Positions 6,976 through 14,918 of a stretch of 44,677 nt of DNA are shown here, in pieces. Origin of the DNA: a virus. The stretch lies in IMG/VR virus record IMGVR_UViG_3300033145_002454, positions 1-44,677 of that record. One strand, 5' to 3'. The notes below the pieces were generated by a model. The model was not told the DNA's origin and did not search any database. It saw only the letters and a program-made list of their open reading frames with translations. Numbering within the stretch: position 1 is the stretch's first letter; every line of letters starts with the position of its first letter. The translations under genes were made by a program, and so were the position numbers.

Positions 6976-7046
6976 CGGACAGTGTCTTTTAATAATATTC
7001 AAAACTCCTATGTCAGTATATTATTTTTAGTTTCTACCACTGTCCG
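6976..7046 (+). other. long-loop inverted repeat between the replication gene and the AP2-like gene
   Basis: CGGACAGTG (6976-6984) and CACTGTCCG (7038-7046) are perfect complements enclosing 53 bases, followed by a T-rich TTTCTTTTTG. It fills the only gap (6964-7067) in this stretch. It may be a weak terminator or a folded leader for the next gene, whose ribosome binding site follows at 7059-7064. Confidence 0.5.
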
Positions 7047-7067
7047 TTTCTTTTTGCTGGAGGAATT

Positions 7068-7877
7068 TTGAATAAATTAACTGCTTTGCAGGAAAGACGT
7101 ATAATTATATCGGTTAATGATTCTATTGTAAATATTGCAAACGAATTTAATACTACATCCGAGAATATAAATAAGTATCGAAAAGAGTTATGTTCTGATT
7201 ATATTCCAGTTGAAATCAAAACCAAATCAAATAAACAACATGTTAAAACTGAGCGAATTACAAAAAATACGATTAATAAAAAGAAAAAGCCATCAAATAA
7301 AATATCCAAACAAAAAACGAAAAAGAAAAAGGTTGTAAAATCAATTGTTAAAAAACACAATCCGAAAGTTAAAATCAAAAAAAAGAAACTACAGAAAATA
7401 AAACTTCCGATGAGATCTATTCCGATAATTTCCAAAACAGAATTTAAGTCTCATAACACTAAATACATTTCATTAATGGACTGGGGATTTTGTGTAAGGA
7501 AATACAAAAAAAGAAAAACTATTGTTCAAAAGTCATTTAGATATTCTCATTATAAGACTGCTCTTGATTGCCTTTACGCTGCTATGGAATGGAGAGACCT
7601 TAATCTTGTAAGTGCAGATTTTAGTAGACCATTAAAAACAAAGCCAATGCCTTCAAACAAATTACAAATAGCAGGTGTTTATAAAACTTTTATTTACAGG
7701 AAATATCAAAAAACAGAATACTATAGAGCCTTTTGGACAGAAGATAAAAAACAAAAATGTAGATATTTTAATATTGATAGGCTTGGAAAGAAAGAAGCTT
7801 TAAAATTAGCTGTAGCTTGCAGAAATGAGGCAGTCCAGCGAATCAATGGAAAAGTACAAATAGGAGGTACAAAATGA
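7068..7877 (+). CDS. AP2-like DNA-binding protein with Lys-rich linker
   Basis: 269 residues, TTG start at 7068 just after GGAGGA. Residues 1-45 look like a small helix-turn-helix (IVNIANEFNTTSENINKYRK). Residues 55-120 are extremely Lys-rich, an unstructured nucleic-acid-binding linker. Residues about 200-262 (GVYKTFIYRKYQKTEYYRAF, then KKEALKLAVACRNEA) match the AP2 fold: three strands with aromatic and basic residues plus a helix that starts 'EAlkLA..cR'. A weaker AP2-like copy may precede it (WGFCVRKYKKRK ...). In phages AP2 domains are mostly seen in homing endonucleases; here no nuclease motif is present, so this may be a stripped endonuclease or a regulator. Confidence 0.6.
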   Translation: MNKLTALQERRIIISVNDSIVNIANEFNTTSENINKYRKELCSDYIPVEIKTKSNKQHVKTERITKNTINKKKKPSNKISKQKTKKKKVVKSIVKKHNPKVKIKKKKLQKIKLPMRSIPIISKTEFKSHNTKYISLMDWGFCVRKYKKRKTIVQKSFRYSHYKTALDCLYAAMEWRDLNLVSADFSRPLKTKPMPSNKLQIAGVYKTFIYRKYQKTEYYRAFWTEDKKQKCRYFNIDRLGKKEALKLAVACRNEAVQRINGKVQIGGTK

Positions 7878-8158
7878 TAGACATGGAGTTATTTAATAAA
7901 ATTCCAGATGGAACAGTGTTTTTAACAGGGTTAACAATAAATGACCCTAATGGAGTCTATATGACGAATAATAGACTTGGAGATTTATTAATGTTTGTTG
8001 CTAAAAAGGGATATGGACACGATTGGACACTTTATTTTGGTTGGATGGAAATGGGTGCAGATTACATTGCAATGAATGGAGATAAATCAACTTTCGATGA
8101 AAACATTCGTAGATGTGTTAATGTAACAGAGGATGTATTCAAATTATATCGTGCATAA
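7874..8158 (+). CDS. hypothetical protein
   Basis: 94 residues, ATG overlapping the stop of the AP2-like gene by four bases, with GGAGGT upstream. No family is recognised. The sequence (IPDGTVFLTGLTINDPNGVY, then DWTLYFGWMEMGADYIAMNG) suggests a small alpha/beta protein; it may be cytosolic as there is no hydrophobic helix. Part of an accessory stretch of small orphan genes between the replication gene and the ParB-like gene. Confidence 0.7.
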   Translation: MIDMELFNKIPDGTVFLTGLTINDPNGVYMTNNRLGDLLMFVAKKGYGHDWTLYFGWMEMGADYIAMNGDKSTFDENIRRCVNVTEDVFKLYRA

Positions 8159-8430
8159 TGTGCCGTGTATGCGGTACGAGCGGAAGAATGAATTTGAGAA
8201 CTATAAGAAAATATGGTGGTGAAGTGATTGAAATTAAGCACGAGTTGGGATGGAGAAAACCTATCCAAGCAACTTACTGGTTTATAATCAGAGGAACAAA
8301 AAATAAGATTGCTTATCATAATTATTTTGCTGAATGGGATTCCGTTGAAGATGCACTTGAATTCTTTTCTCACCATCACACACAACCGATATTCATTGAT
8401 CCGCAAATACAATATTGTGAACATTTCTAA
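8158..8430 (+). CDS. hypothetical protein, possible integron-cassette gene
   Basis: 90 residues from ATG 8158, which overlaps the previous stop (TAATG). An internal ATG at 8188 gives 80 residues and would remove the CRVC motif at the N-terminus; its upstream GCGGAAG is a poor ribosome site, so the choice is open. No family is recognised. The product has aromatic-rich beta segments (QATYWFIIRGTKNKIAYHNY) and an acidic helix. An attC-like hairpin lies 27 bases after the stop, the position expected if this gene arrived as an integron cassette. Confidence 0.6.
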   Translation: MCRVCGTSGRMNLRTIRKYGGEVIEIKHELGWRKPIQATYWFIIRGTKNKIAYHNYFAEWDSVEDALEFFSHHHTQPIFIDPQIQYCEHF

Positions 8431-8456
8431 CTTAGCTTTATTCAGGCATTTGTTGT

Positions 8457-8503
8457 ACATAACGCCGTCACGCATTTGCGAAGCGAATGGTAGGCTGTTA
8501 GGT
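8457..8503 (+). other. integron attC-like site
   Basis: ACATAAC (8457-8463) and GTTAGGT (8497-8503) are the outer arms and pair in 6 of 7 positions. GTTAGGT fits the attC right-end consensus GTTRRRY exactly; the left end departs from RYYYAAC at one base. Inside, GCC (8464-8466) pairs with GGC (8493-8495), and CATTTGC (8473-8479) pairs with GCGAATG (8483-8489, one G-T) around a GAA loop; T8496 is unpaired. The total of 47 bases is a little shorter than usual attC sites. It lies after one small orphan gene and its right end is followed directly by the ribosome site of the next, as in cassette arrays. Confidence 0.55.
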
Positions 8504-8513
8504 AGGAAATTAA

Positions 8514-8807
8514 ATGGGAGATAATGTTATTACACTTCAAGAATTGATCAGAGAATTGAAATTAAATAAATTCAATGATAATGAGTTTCTTTTCTTTCAA
8601 AAACTTATCGATGTTATATTTCAGTTGACAGAAAATAAAAAGATTTATCGCAATGGGATTGTGTATTTTGGGAAGAAACCATGTATTATTAATAATTCGA
8701 ATATGGTTCTTCATTTTTTAAATGGGAAGTTTGATCACTTAGTTTATGTAGATGGTGATGGTGGAACTCAAACTTTTACCAAAAGATCTTTCGAAAGCTT
8801 AAATTAA
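8514..8807 (+). CDS. hypothetical protein downstream of the attC-like site
   Basis: 97 residues, ATG 8514, 10 bases after the GTTAGGT of the attC-like element; GGTAGGAA at 8501-8508 serves as the ribosome site. No family is recognised. The N-terminal half is helical (LQELIRELKLNKFNDNEFLF), the C-terminal half has short strands (YRNGIVYFGKKPCIINNSN, DHLVYVDGDGG). A strong terminator follows, closing this accessory region. Confidence 0.65.
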   Translation: MGDNVITLQELIRELKLNKFNDNEFLFFQKLIDVIFQLTENKKIYRNGIVYFGKKPCIINNSNMVLHFLNGKFDHLVYVDGDGGTQTFTKRSFESLN

Positions 8808-8831
8808 ATTAAACTGGTATCGGAAAAACCG

Positions 8832-8878
8832 GACCGGATCTCAACGTAAAATTATTACGTTCAGGTTCGGTCTTTTTT
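8832..8878 (+). terminator. rho-independent terminator before the ParB/PAPS/terminase operon
   Basis: An 18-base imperfect stem: GACCG...AACGTAA (8832-8849) against TTACGTT...CGGTC (8855-8872), then six T. No promoter is obvious between it and the next gene (8896), so late transcription may need read-through or antitermination here. Confidence 0.85.
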
Positions 8879-8895
8879 ATTTAAGGAGTAAATTT

Positions 8896-9477
8896 ATGAA
8901 AATTGTTGAAATGAATGTTGAAAACCTGATTCCGTACATTAACAATCCACGAGACAATGAAGAAGCAATTAAGCATGTTGCAGCATCGATCAAAGAGTTT
9001 GGCTTCAAAGTTCCGATTCTCATTGATCAACAGAATGTAATTGTCGCTGGCCATACTCGAATATTAGCTGCTAGACTACTTGAACTTAAGAAAGTCCCGG
9101 TGATTAAAATTGAAGATCTTTCTCCTTCCCAACTCAAAGCTTTTAGGATTGCTGATAATAAAGTTTCTGAATTTGCAGATTGGGATATGGAGAAACTTAA
9201 AATTGAATTTGAAGAACTTCAGGGAATGGAAGAGGAACTTGATTCAGAATTCTTTACCGGTTTTGATGAATTCGAGAAACATGATCTTCTAAAAGAAACA
9301 ATTAAAAAAGAAGAATTTCCACCAGCTGATGAAAAAAATAAAATAGGTTATACACTAATTTTCAGAAATCATGAAGATTTGCAGACATGGACTAATTTTA
9401 TTAGTGGATTGAAATCGAATCGTGAGAATAGAAATCATACAATTGCAGATTTAGTATTGGAATATATCGATGCCTAG
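8896..9477 (+). CDS. ParB/sulfiredoxin-fold protein, IbrB-like
   Basis: 193 residues, AAGGAG upstream. The N-terminal 95 residues are a ParB N-terminal domain: NPRDN (17-21), GFKVPILIDQQNVIVAGHTR (36-55) with the conserved G-H-x-R box, and 'LELKKVPVIKIEDLSPSQLK'. This fold binds nucleotides and in stand-alone phage proteins often accompanies DNA methylases or PAPS-reductase-like enzymes. The C-terminal part is acidic and helical, without the DNA-binding domain of a partition ParB. It overlaps the PAPS-reductase-like gene by 8 bases; a second ParB-fold gene follows that one. Confidence 0.85.
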   Translation: MKIVEMNVENLIPYINNPRDNEEAIKHVAASIKEFGFKVPILIDQQNVIVAGHTRILAARLLELKKVPVIKIEDLSPSQLKAFRIADNKVSEFADWDMEKLKIEFEELQGMEEELDSEFFTGFDEFEKHDLLKETIKKEEFPPADEKNKIGYTLIFRNHEDLQTWTNFISGLKSNRENRNHTIADLVLEYIDA

Positions 9478-10573
9478 GTTCATCAAAAAGTATCTTGAAA
9501 AGAATGTTTATGAAATGGCAAAAGATCGGATTAAATATGTAATTAATATCTTTGATCAAATATGGGTTTCTTTTTCCGGTGGTAAAGATAGTCTCACAGT
9601 TTTAAAACTTCTCGAAGAAGTTTATCATGAATTAGGAATTACTGAAAAAATCAATGTTATATTTCGTGATGAAGAACTTATCCAGGATGATGTAATAAAA
9701 TTTGTTGATTCAATGTATCGATCTGGAAAGTACAATTTCCGTTATTATGCAGTTCAGCAGCAAAGTCAAAAATATGTTCTGGGAAAACTTGAAACATACA
9801 TTCAATGGGATGAAAACCGCAAATGGTTAAGATCGAAACCTGAATATTCAATAAAGGGTGATGGCAAAATCGTGTTCTCACAGCTTAACATGGAAAAATA
9901 TATGCTGGGAGACATCCCGGGAAAGATTGCACTTCTCAATGGAATTCGTGCAGATGAAAGTTTAATTCGATATCGATCTTGCATTGCTAAAGAATATGAT
10001 AATTATATTTGCAACACTAAGTATAATCCGGTACAATTTATTAAACCAATTTACGATTGGACTGAAAAAGATGTCTTTAAATATTTTCATGATAAGGAAA
10101 TCCAATATTGTACAACCTATGATGTTCAAGCGATTAATGGTCAAGCTCTCAGGGTTGCTACTCCCCTACTTGCTGAATCCGCAAAACAATTCCATAAATT
10201 AAGAACTGCTTATCCTACATTTTACCAACAGGTAGTTGATATCTTCCCGGAAATGCTCCTGCAGGAAAGATATTTTAAGGAACTGGATCGTTATTCTATT
10301 CTTAATAAATATGAACATTCTTGGGATGGTATTGTAAGAATGATCAAGAACCTATATCCTGATGCAATTCAACAAAACAAAATGATCAGTTATGTAAAGT
10401 CATGCAGATCTATTCGAAACAATAAAATGAAACAAGGCTCAATCAATCTTGGTGGTTATCCACTATTGCATGTCTTTAAGGCTGTGATCAATGGTGGAAA
10501 ACAGAGAATTCAAGCAAAATTAAAACCCTCAAAAGCGGACCTTCAATTTGAAGGAATTATAAAAGGAGTATAA
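9470..10573 (+). CDS. PAPS-reductase-like PP-loop ATPase (DUF3440/IbrA-like)
   Basis: 367 residues. The PP-loop SGGKDS sits at 36-41 (VSFSGGKDSLT), followed by a helix, and GIRADES at 158-164 is the second signature of PAPS-reductase/ATP-pyrophosphatase enzymes. Several cysteines follow (YRSCIAKEY, YICNTK, YCTTYD), not in the C-terminal ECGLH of true PAPS reductase, so classical sulphate reduction is unlikely. The length and flanking ParB-fold genes match the IbrA/IbrB (YbdN/YbdM) pairs of enterobacteria and phages. Adenylation of a nucleic acid or protein substrate, for example DNA modification, is an inference. It overlaps the preceding gene and is followed at once by the second ParB-fold gene. 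Confidence 0.82.
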   Translation: MPRFIKKYLEKNVYEMAKDRIKYVINIFDQIWVSFSGGKDSLTVLKLLEEVYHELGITEKINVIFRDEELIQDDVIKFVDSMYRSGKYNFRYYAVQQQSQKYVLGKLETYIQWDENRKWLRSKPEYSIKGDGKIVFSQLNMEKYMLGDIPGKIALLNGIRADESLIRYRSCIAKEYDNYICNTKYNPVQFIKPIYDWTEKDVFKYFHDKEIQYCTTYDVQAINGQALRVATPLLAESAKQFHKLRTAYPTFYQQVVDIFPEMLLQERYFKELDRYSILNKYEHSWDGIVRMIKNLYPDAIQQNKMISYVKSCRSIRNNKMKQGSINLGGYPLLHVFKAVINGGKQRIQAKLKPSKADLQFEGIIKGV

Positions 10574-11077
10574 ATGAAAAGTCCAATTGATGAAGTAATC
10601 TGGATGCCATGTAATGAACTGGTTGCAAATGAATATAATCCAAATGTAGTTTTTAATAAAGAACTGGAGCTCTTGAAATTCTCTCTTTTAAAAACCGGAT
10701 GGATTCAACCGATATTAGCTTCACTTTCAAATGTTATTATTGATGGATTCCACAGATTTTGGCTTTCAAGTAATGATAAGGATATGATTAATAAGTTCAA
10801 TTATAAAGTTCCTGTCTGTTTATTAGATTTGAATGAACCTGAGAGAATGCTGCTTACTGTACGAATAAACCGCGCAAAAGGAAGTCATGTTGCTTTAAGA
10901 ATGCACGATTTAGTCTCAACGGTCTATAATGAGTTTGATTATACTAAAATAGAAATTGCTCACCAGATCGGAGCAAACATCGATGAAGTTGAACTTCTCT
11001 TAATTGAGAACGTTTTTCAAAAGCTTGATATTAAGAAACACAAATATTCTAAAGCGTGGATTCCAGAAAAACCTTAA
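10574..11077 (+). CDS. second ParB-fold protein (IbrB-like)
   Basis: 167 residues, AAAAGGAG upstream, starting directly after the PAPS-reductase-like stop. It has the ParB N-terminal pattern NEYNPN (19-24), GWIQPILASLSNVIIDGFHR (42-61) with D-G-F-H-R in place of the G-H-x-R of its neighbour, and 'VPVCLLDLNEPERMLLTVRINR'. The C-terminal third is a helical region resembling a helix-turn-helix. Two different ParB-fold proteins thus flank one PP-loop enzyme, an arrangement that suggests a three-part complex just upstream of the packaging genes. Confidence 0.82.
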   Translation: MKSPIDEVIWMPCNELVANEYNPNVVFNKELELLKFSLLKTGWIQPILASLSNVIIDGFHRFWLSSNDKDMINKFNYKVPVCLLDLNEPERMLLTVRINRAKGSHVALRMHDLVSTVYNEFDYTKIEIAHQIGANIDEVELLLIENVFQKLDIKKHKYSKAWIPEKP

Positions 11078-11083
11078 CTGAAA

Positions 11084-11602
11084 ATGGCAAAAACAAAGTA
11101 CAAACCTAAAACATTTCCTCTTAGAATTGAAGAGTTAGCTCGAGACGGATATTCTGATAAAGAGATCTTCAATAATCTCAAAATTTCAAAAGATACATTC
11201 TACAAATACTTGAAAAAATATTCTGACTTTTCTGACGCATTGGAGAAAGGAAGAGAACCAATTAATGCAAAAGTGGAAAATAAGTTCTTGGATAGATGTT
11301 TAGGAATTGATTATACAGAAACTTCGAGAAGTGTTGTTCAAACAATTGTAAAAACAAAGACAACTACTGTAAAACCAGATGGAACCAAGATAATTGAAGA
11401 AAAGTTAACACCAGTAGAGAGAAAATCAATAACAACCCATGATAAGCATGTTTTACCTGATGTTGGAGCTATGAAGCATTGGTTACAATGTAAAAAACCG
11501 GAAGTGTGGAAAGAACGTAAAGAACTAGAAATAAAAGGGTTTAAATCGTTTGCAGATCTGATGATGGAAATTGTGAAAAATGAGAAAGATAACAAAGAAT
11601 GA
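11084..11602 (+). CDS. terminase small subunit
   Basis: 172 residues. The N-terminal HTH (RIEELARDGYSDKEIFNNLK, then ISKDTFYKYLKKYSDF) matches the DNA-binding domain of phage small terminases. The 'FLDRCLGIDYTET' motif, a beta-hairpin arm (KTKTTTVKPDGTKII) and the 'ALEKGREPINAKVENKFL' helix are typical of the family, and the C-terminus contains 'AMKHWLQCKKPEVWK'. It recognises the packaging site and stimulates the large subunit, whose gene overlaps its 3' end by 23 bases. Confidence 0.87.
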   Translation: MAKTKYKPKTFPLRIEELARDGYSDKEIFNNLKISKDTFYKYLKKYSDFSDALEKGREPINAKVENKFLDRCLGIDYTETSRSVVQTIVKTKTTTVKPDGTKIIEEKLTPVERKSITTHDKHVLPDVGAMKHWLQCKKPEVWKERKELEIKGFKSFADLMMEIVKNEKDNKE

Positions 11603-13064
11603 TCTTGAATTAATTAGTTCTTATCGAAAAGATTGGAACAAATACACTCTAGATGTATTAAATGTTCGTCTTGATAATAAACAGCAAGAAGTTTTATATA
11701 CAATCCAAACAAATAAGAGAACTGCAATTAGAAGCGGACACAAACGAGGTAAAGATTATACTGCAGCAACAGCAAGTCTGTGTTTCTTTTATTTAACACC
11801 GCCCTGTAAAGTAATTCAGACAGCACCTTCGGGAAGGCAAGTTGAAGCGATCATGATGGCAGAAATTGCGAAAATACATGCCAATGCAAATGTTCCATTG
11901 GGTGGAAGAGTTCTAACTAATATGATCAAATTTGATAATCAGAAATATGCAGATTGGTATTTGTTAGGATTCAAAGCTGATCATTATCAACCGGAAGCAT
12001 GGACAGGATATAATTCTCCAAATAATATGATCGTAATGACTGAGGCTTCCGGTATTGATGATGCAATATTTGACGCGATTGAGGGAATGGACGCTAAAAT
12101 TGTAATTGTGTACAATCCACGTTACACAATCGGAAGAGCTTATGAATCTTCAAAATCAAAATATTGGAAGTCAATGAAATTATCTTCTTTGGATTCGCCA
12201 AATGTAGTTGCAAAAAAAGAGTTAATCCCAGGGCAAGTGACTTATGATTGGGTTAAGGAAAGAATCGAGCGCTGGTGTGAAGAAATAACTAAAGAAGAAA
12301 TGGATATTTCTTTCAATGACTTTGAGTATGAAGGAAAGCGCTATCGACCGAATGATGATTTCCGAATTAAAGCTCTTGGTGAATTCCCACTTGAAAGTGA
12401 AGATATTCTCATTCCCATGACTTGGATTGAAGCTGCTGTTGAACGTTGGAAAGCTTATAAAGGTAAATTTCCTGATGGAATAAAACGAATCGGAACTGAT
12501 GTTGCCGGTGAAGGTCGAGACAAGACAGTTCATATAACCAGGATAAAAGATGTTGTAACAGAAGTGAAGGAATATTCTAAACAAGATCATATGGTTACTG
12601 CAGGACAAATAAAAAATATGCTTTCACCAAAGGATCTAAGTTTTATTGATACAATTGGAGAAGGAGCCGGAGTTTACTCACGATTGAAAGAATTAAAAGT
12701 ACCTGGGATCCATTCAGCAAAAGTTTCTCACTCAGCAAAATTCTTACGAGATCTTACAGGTGAAAGATCATTTTATCAAATGCGTGATTATTTAGGTTGG
12801 GCTGCTCGTGATTGGTTGAATCCACAATACAACTCAAAGGCTGCTATCCCTCCAATTCCTGATCTTATAGAAGAATTGAACTCAATAAAGTATAGTTATC
12901 AATCAAATGGTGATATTAAAATTGAATCAAAGGACGATATTAAAACTAGATTAGGAAGATCACCAGATTATTATGATGCTTTCGTTTTAAATTTTTATTC
13001 AGCAAAAAGAAAAAAGACTAAATCCAACAAACCAAAATCCAAAGCAAGCTTAGGAATTCATTAA
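11580..13064 (+). CDS. terminase large subunit
   Basis: 494 residues. Walker A variant RSGHKRGKDY at 51-60, Walker B with catalytic Glu in MIVMTEASG (150-158), then an RNase H-like nuclease domain with RIGTDVAGEG (Asp near 305), FIDTIGEGAG (near 357) and SPDYYDAFVL (near 460) supplying the three acidic metal ligands. It is the packaging motor and the headful-cutting nuclease. The start overlaps the small subunit gene. The portal gene follows after 20 bases. The circularly overlapping contig agrees with a pac-type enzyme. Confidence 0.95.
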   Translation: MRKITKNDLELISSYRKDWNKYTLDVLNVRLDNKQQEVLYTIQTNKRTAIRSGHKRGKDYTAATASLCFFYLTPPCKVIQTAPSGRQVEAIMMAEIAKIHANANVPLGGRVLTNMIKFDNQKYADWYLLGFKADHYQPEAWTGYNSPNNMIVMTEASGIDDAIFDAIEGMDAKIVIVYNPRYTIGRAYESSKSKYWKSMKLSSLDSPNVVAKKELIPGQVTYDWVKERIERWCEEITKEEMDISFNDFEYEGKRYRPNDDFRIKALGEFPLESEDILIPMTWIEAAVERWKAYKGKFPDGIKRIGTDVAGEGRDKTVHITRIKDVVTEVKEYSKQDHMVTAGQIKNMLSPKDLSFIDTIGEGAGVYSRLKELKVPGIHSAKVSHSAKFLRDLTGERSFYQMRDYLGWAARDWLNPQYNSKAAIPPIPDLIEELNSIKYSYQSNGDIKIESKDDIKTRLGRSPDYYDAFVLNFYSAKRKKTKSNKPKSKASLGIH

Positions 13065-13084
13065 AATTAATAGAGAGGTGAATT

Positions 13085-14527
13085 ATGAATATTAAAGAGA
13101 TTATGGAATTAGCAGATGTGAAGGAAATCTTGGAAAAGCTCTGTGTTGATACAGTTGAAAATCGAAATATATCAACTAATATTAAACAGTACAATGGAAA
13201 GCATGATATTCTGAACAGATTAGACAAGAACATTGGTAAAGCTCCTGAAGAGTTAACTGATGGAACAATTACAAAAGATACTAGAAAAACAGTCAAACAA
13301 GCAAAATTGGTTCTCAGACTTCAAGAAAAGATCGTGAGAGATAAATCAATATTTCTGTTTGGGAAACCGGTTAAATTGATTCTTGAAAATGAAAGTAATC
13401 AGCTAAAAAAAGCGTTTGATTTATTGAAAACAACGCTGAAAGATGTTAAAATTGATTCTTTTAATAAGAAACTATGTAAAAGAGTATTGGTTGAATCAAA
13501 AGCAGCTGAACTCTGGTATATAAAACCAGTACTTGAACCGAACGAAAATGATGAACTTCAATTAAAAGGAACGGAAATAAAAGTTTATTTGCTTTGCTCT
13601 AAAAATGGTGATGAGATTTATCCACATTTCAATGAATTTGGCGATATGGACGCTTTCACCAGGAAGTATTCTGTAAAAAACGAAAAAGGTAAAAACATTG
13701 CTTATGTTGATATTTATACAGATGATATGATCTATCATTATGTGAAAAGCCAATCAGGTAATTCCTATACCGTTAAAGATGAAAAGAACCTAATTGGAAA
13801 AATCCCAATCGTTTATTATGATCAAGAGGAAGCTGAGTGGATAAAAGTTCAATCATTAATTGACCGGTTGGAAAAGGTTATCTCCAAACATGCAGATATT
13901 AATGATTACTTCTCAAGTCCTTCCATTGTTGGAAAGGGTGAAATTGATTCTGCTCCAGATAAAGATGAAGTTGGTAAATTTTTTGAGATTGAAGGAGAAA
14001 TAGGAGAGGATGGGAAGGTCTATTATGGTAGCTTGGAGTACTTAACATGGGATCAATCACCAGAATCTATGAAATTGGAAATAACAAACTTAAAGGATTT
14101 TATAAATTCCTTAACACATACACCAGATCTATCATTTAACAATCTAAAAAATATCGGAAGTAATTTATCTGGAATTGCAATAAAATTTATGTTTTTTGAT
14201 TCTATATTAGATTCTTATGATAAACAGGAAATATTTGGTGAAGGATTAGATCGTAGAAATAACTTACTGAAAGCAATATTGTCATTCTTGAATACTGCTC
14301 AAGCAAATAATATACAACAACTTGAAATTACAAATGAATTCTCTTCAATTCTACCGGATAACTATGTTGAGATTATTAATGCATTATCAGAATCCCGACC
14401 GGGAACAAATCTGATAAGTGAAGAAACTGCTGCAAAGCATCATCCATTTATTAAGAAGCCAAATGATGAAATTGACCGATTAAAACAAGAAAAAAAAGAA
14501 GAAAACGGAGGTTCAAGTGAAATCTGA
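13085..14527 (+). CDS. portal protein (SPP1 gp6-like)
   Basis: 480 residues with GAGAGGTG before ATG. Order and content fit the SPP1-type portal family: an N-terminal helical region (NRNISTNIKQYNGKHDILNR), 'KIVRDKSIFLFGKPVKLIL', then the stem and crown region (SLIDRLEKVISKHADINDYF) and a C-terminal helix rich in Glu/Lys. It forms the dodecameric DNA channel at one capsid vertex and docks the terminase. The gene lies between large terminase and the head genes. Confidence 0.9.
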   Translation: MNIKEIMELADVKEILEKLCVDTVENRNISTNIKQYNGKHDILNRLDKNIGKAPEELTDGTITKDTRKTVKQAKLVLRLQEKIVRDKSIFLFGKPVKLILENESNQLKKAFDLLKTTLKDVKIDSFNKKLCKRVLVESKAAELWYIKPVLEPNENDELQLKGTEIKVYLLCSKNGDEIYPHFNEFGDMDAFTRKYSVKNEKGKNIAYVDIYTDDMIYHYVKSQSGNSYTVKDEKNLIGKIPIVYYDQEEAEWIKVQSLIDRLEKVISKHADINDYFSSPSIVGKGEIDSAPDKDEVGKFFEIEGEIGEDGKVYYGSLEYLTWDQSPESMKLEITNLKDFINSLTHTPDLSFNNLKNIGSNLSGIAIKFMFFDSILDSYDKQEIFGEGLDRRNNLLKAILSFLNTAQANNIQQLEITNEFSSILPDNYVEIINALSESRPGTNLISEETAAKHHPFIKKPNDEIDRLKQEKKEENGGSSEI

Positions 14528-14918
14528 AAAGAGTGTAGTTAATGGTGCTATTGAAGTATTGAAGAAATACCTCAAGACATGGGAAAAAAGAAATCTCAAA
14601 GAAATGCTAAAGCATTCCACAAAAACCTATAGAGCTTACAATAATGAAAACAATCTTGATGAATTTATGGGATCAAAGAAACTTTTGAGTTTCAAAATTG
14701 ATGATCCGGTTATATTGGGTGATGCTATGGTCGAAATTCCAGTTGAAATCACATATTCACAAGGAGAGGAAAAGTTCACAAAACAAATCAAACCTCGAAT
14801 TGTATGTGAAATTGCTGCATATCAAGCAAGTGTTAACGGAACATGGGGAGTTAATCCAATTTCTGCTTTTAAAGAAGAAGAAATAAAACCTAAAGAGGAG
14901 ATTGAAAATGAAAGGTAA
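14517..14918 (+). CDS. NTF2-like hypothetical protein
   Basis: 133 residues, GTG start 14517 behind GGAGG, overlapping the portal 3' end by 11 bases. The N-terminal 'AIEVLKKYLKTWEKRNLKEM' with 'LKHSTKTYRAYNN' and later strands (VEIPVEITYSQGEEKFTKQI) follow the NTF2/SnoaL cone pattern: long helix, then curved sheet. This fold serves as ligand pocket or scaffold; no catalytic residues can be assigned. Position between portal and the MuF-like head gene implies a structural or assembly role. Confidence 0.6.
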   Translation: MKSEKSVVNGAIEVLKKYLKTWEKRNLKEMLKHSTKTYRAYNNENNLDEFMGSKKLLSFKIDDPVILGDAMVEIPVEITYSQGEEKFTKQIKPRIVCEIAAYQASVNGTWGVNPISAFKEEEIKPKEEIENER

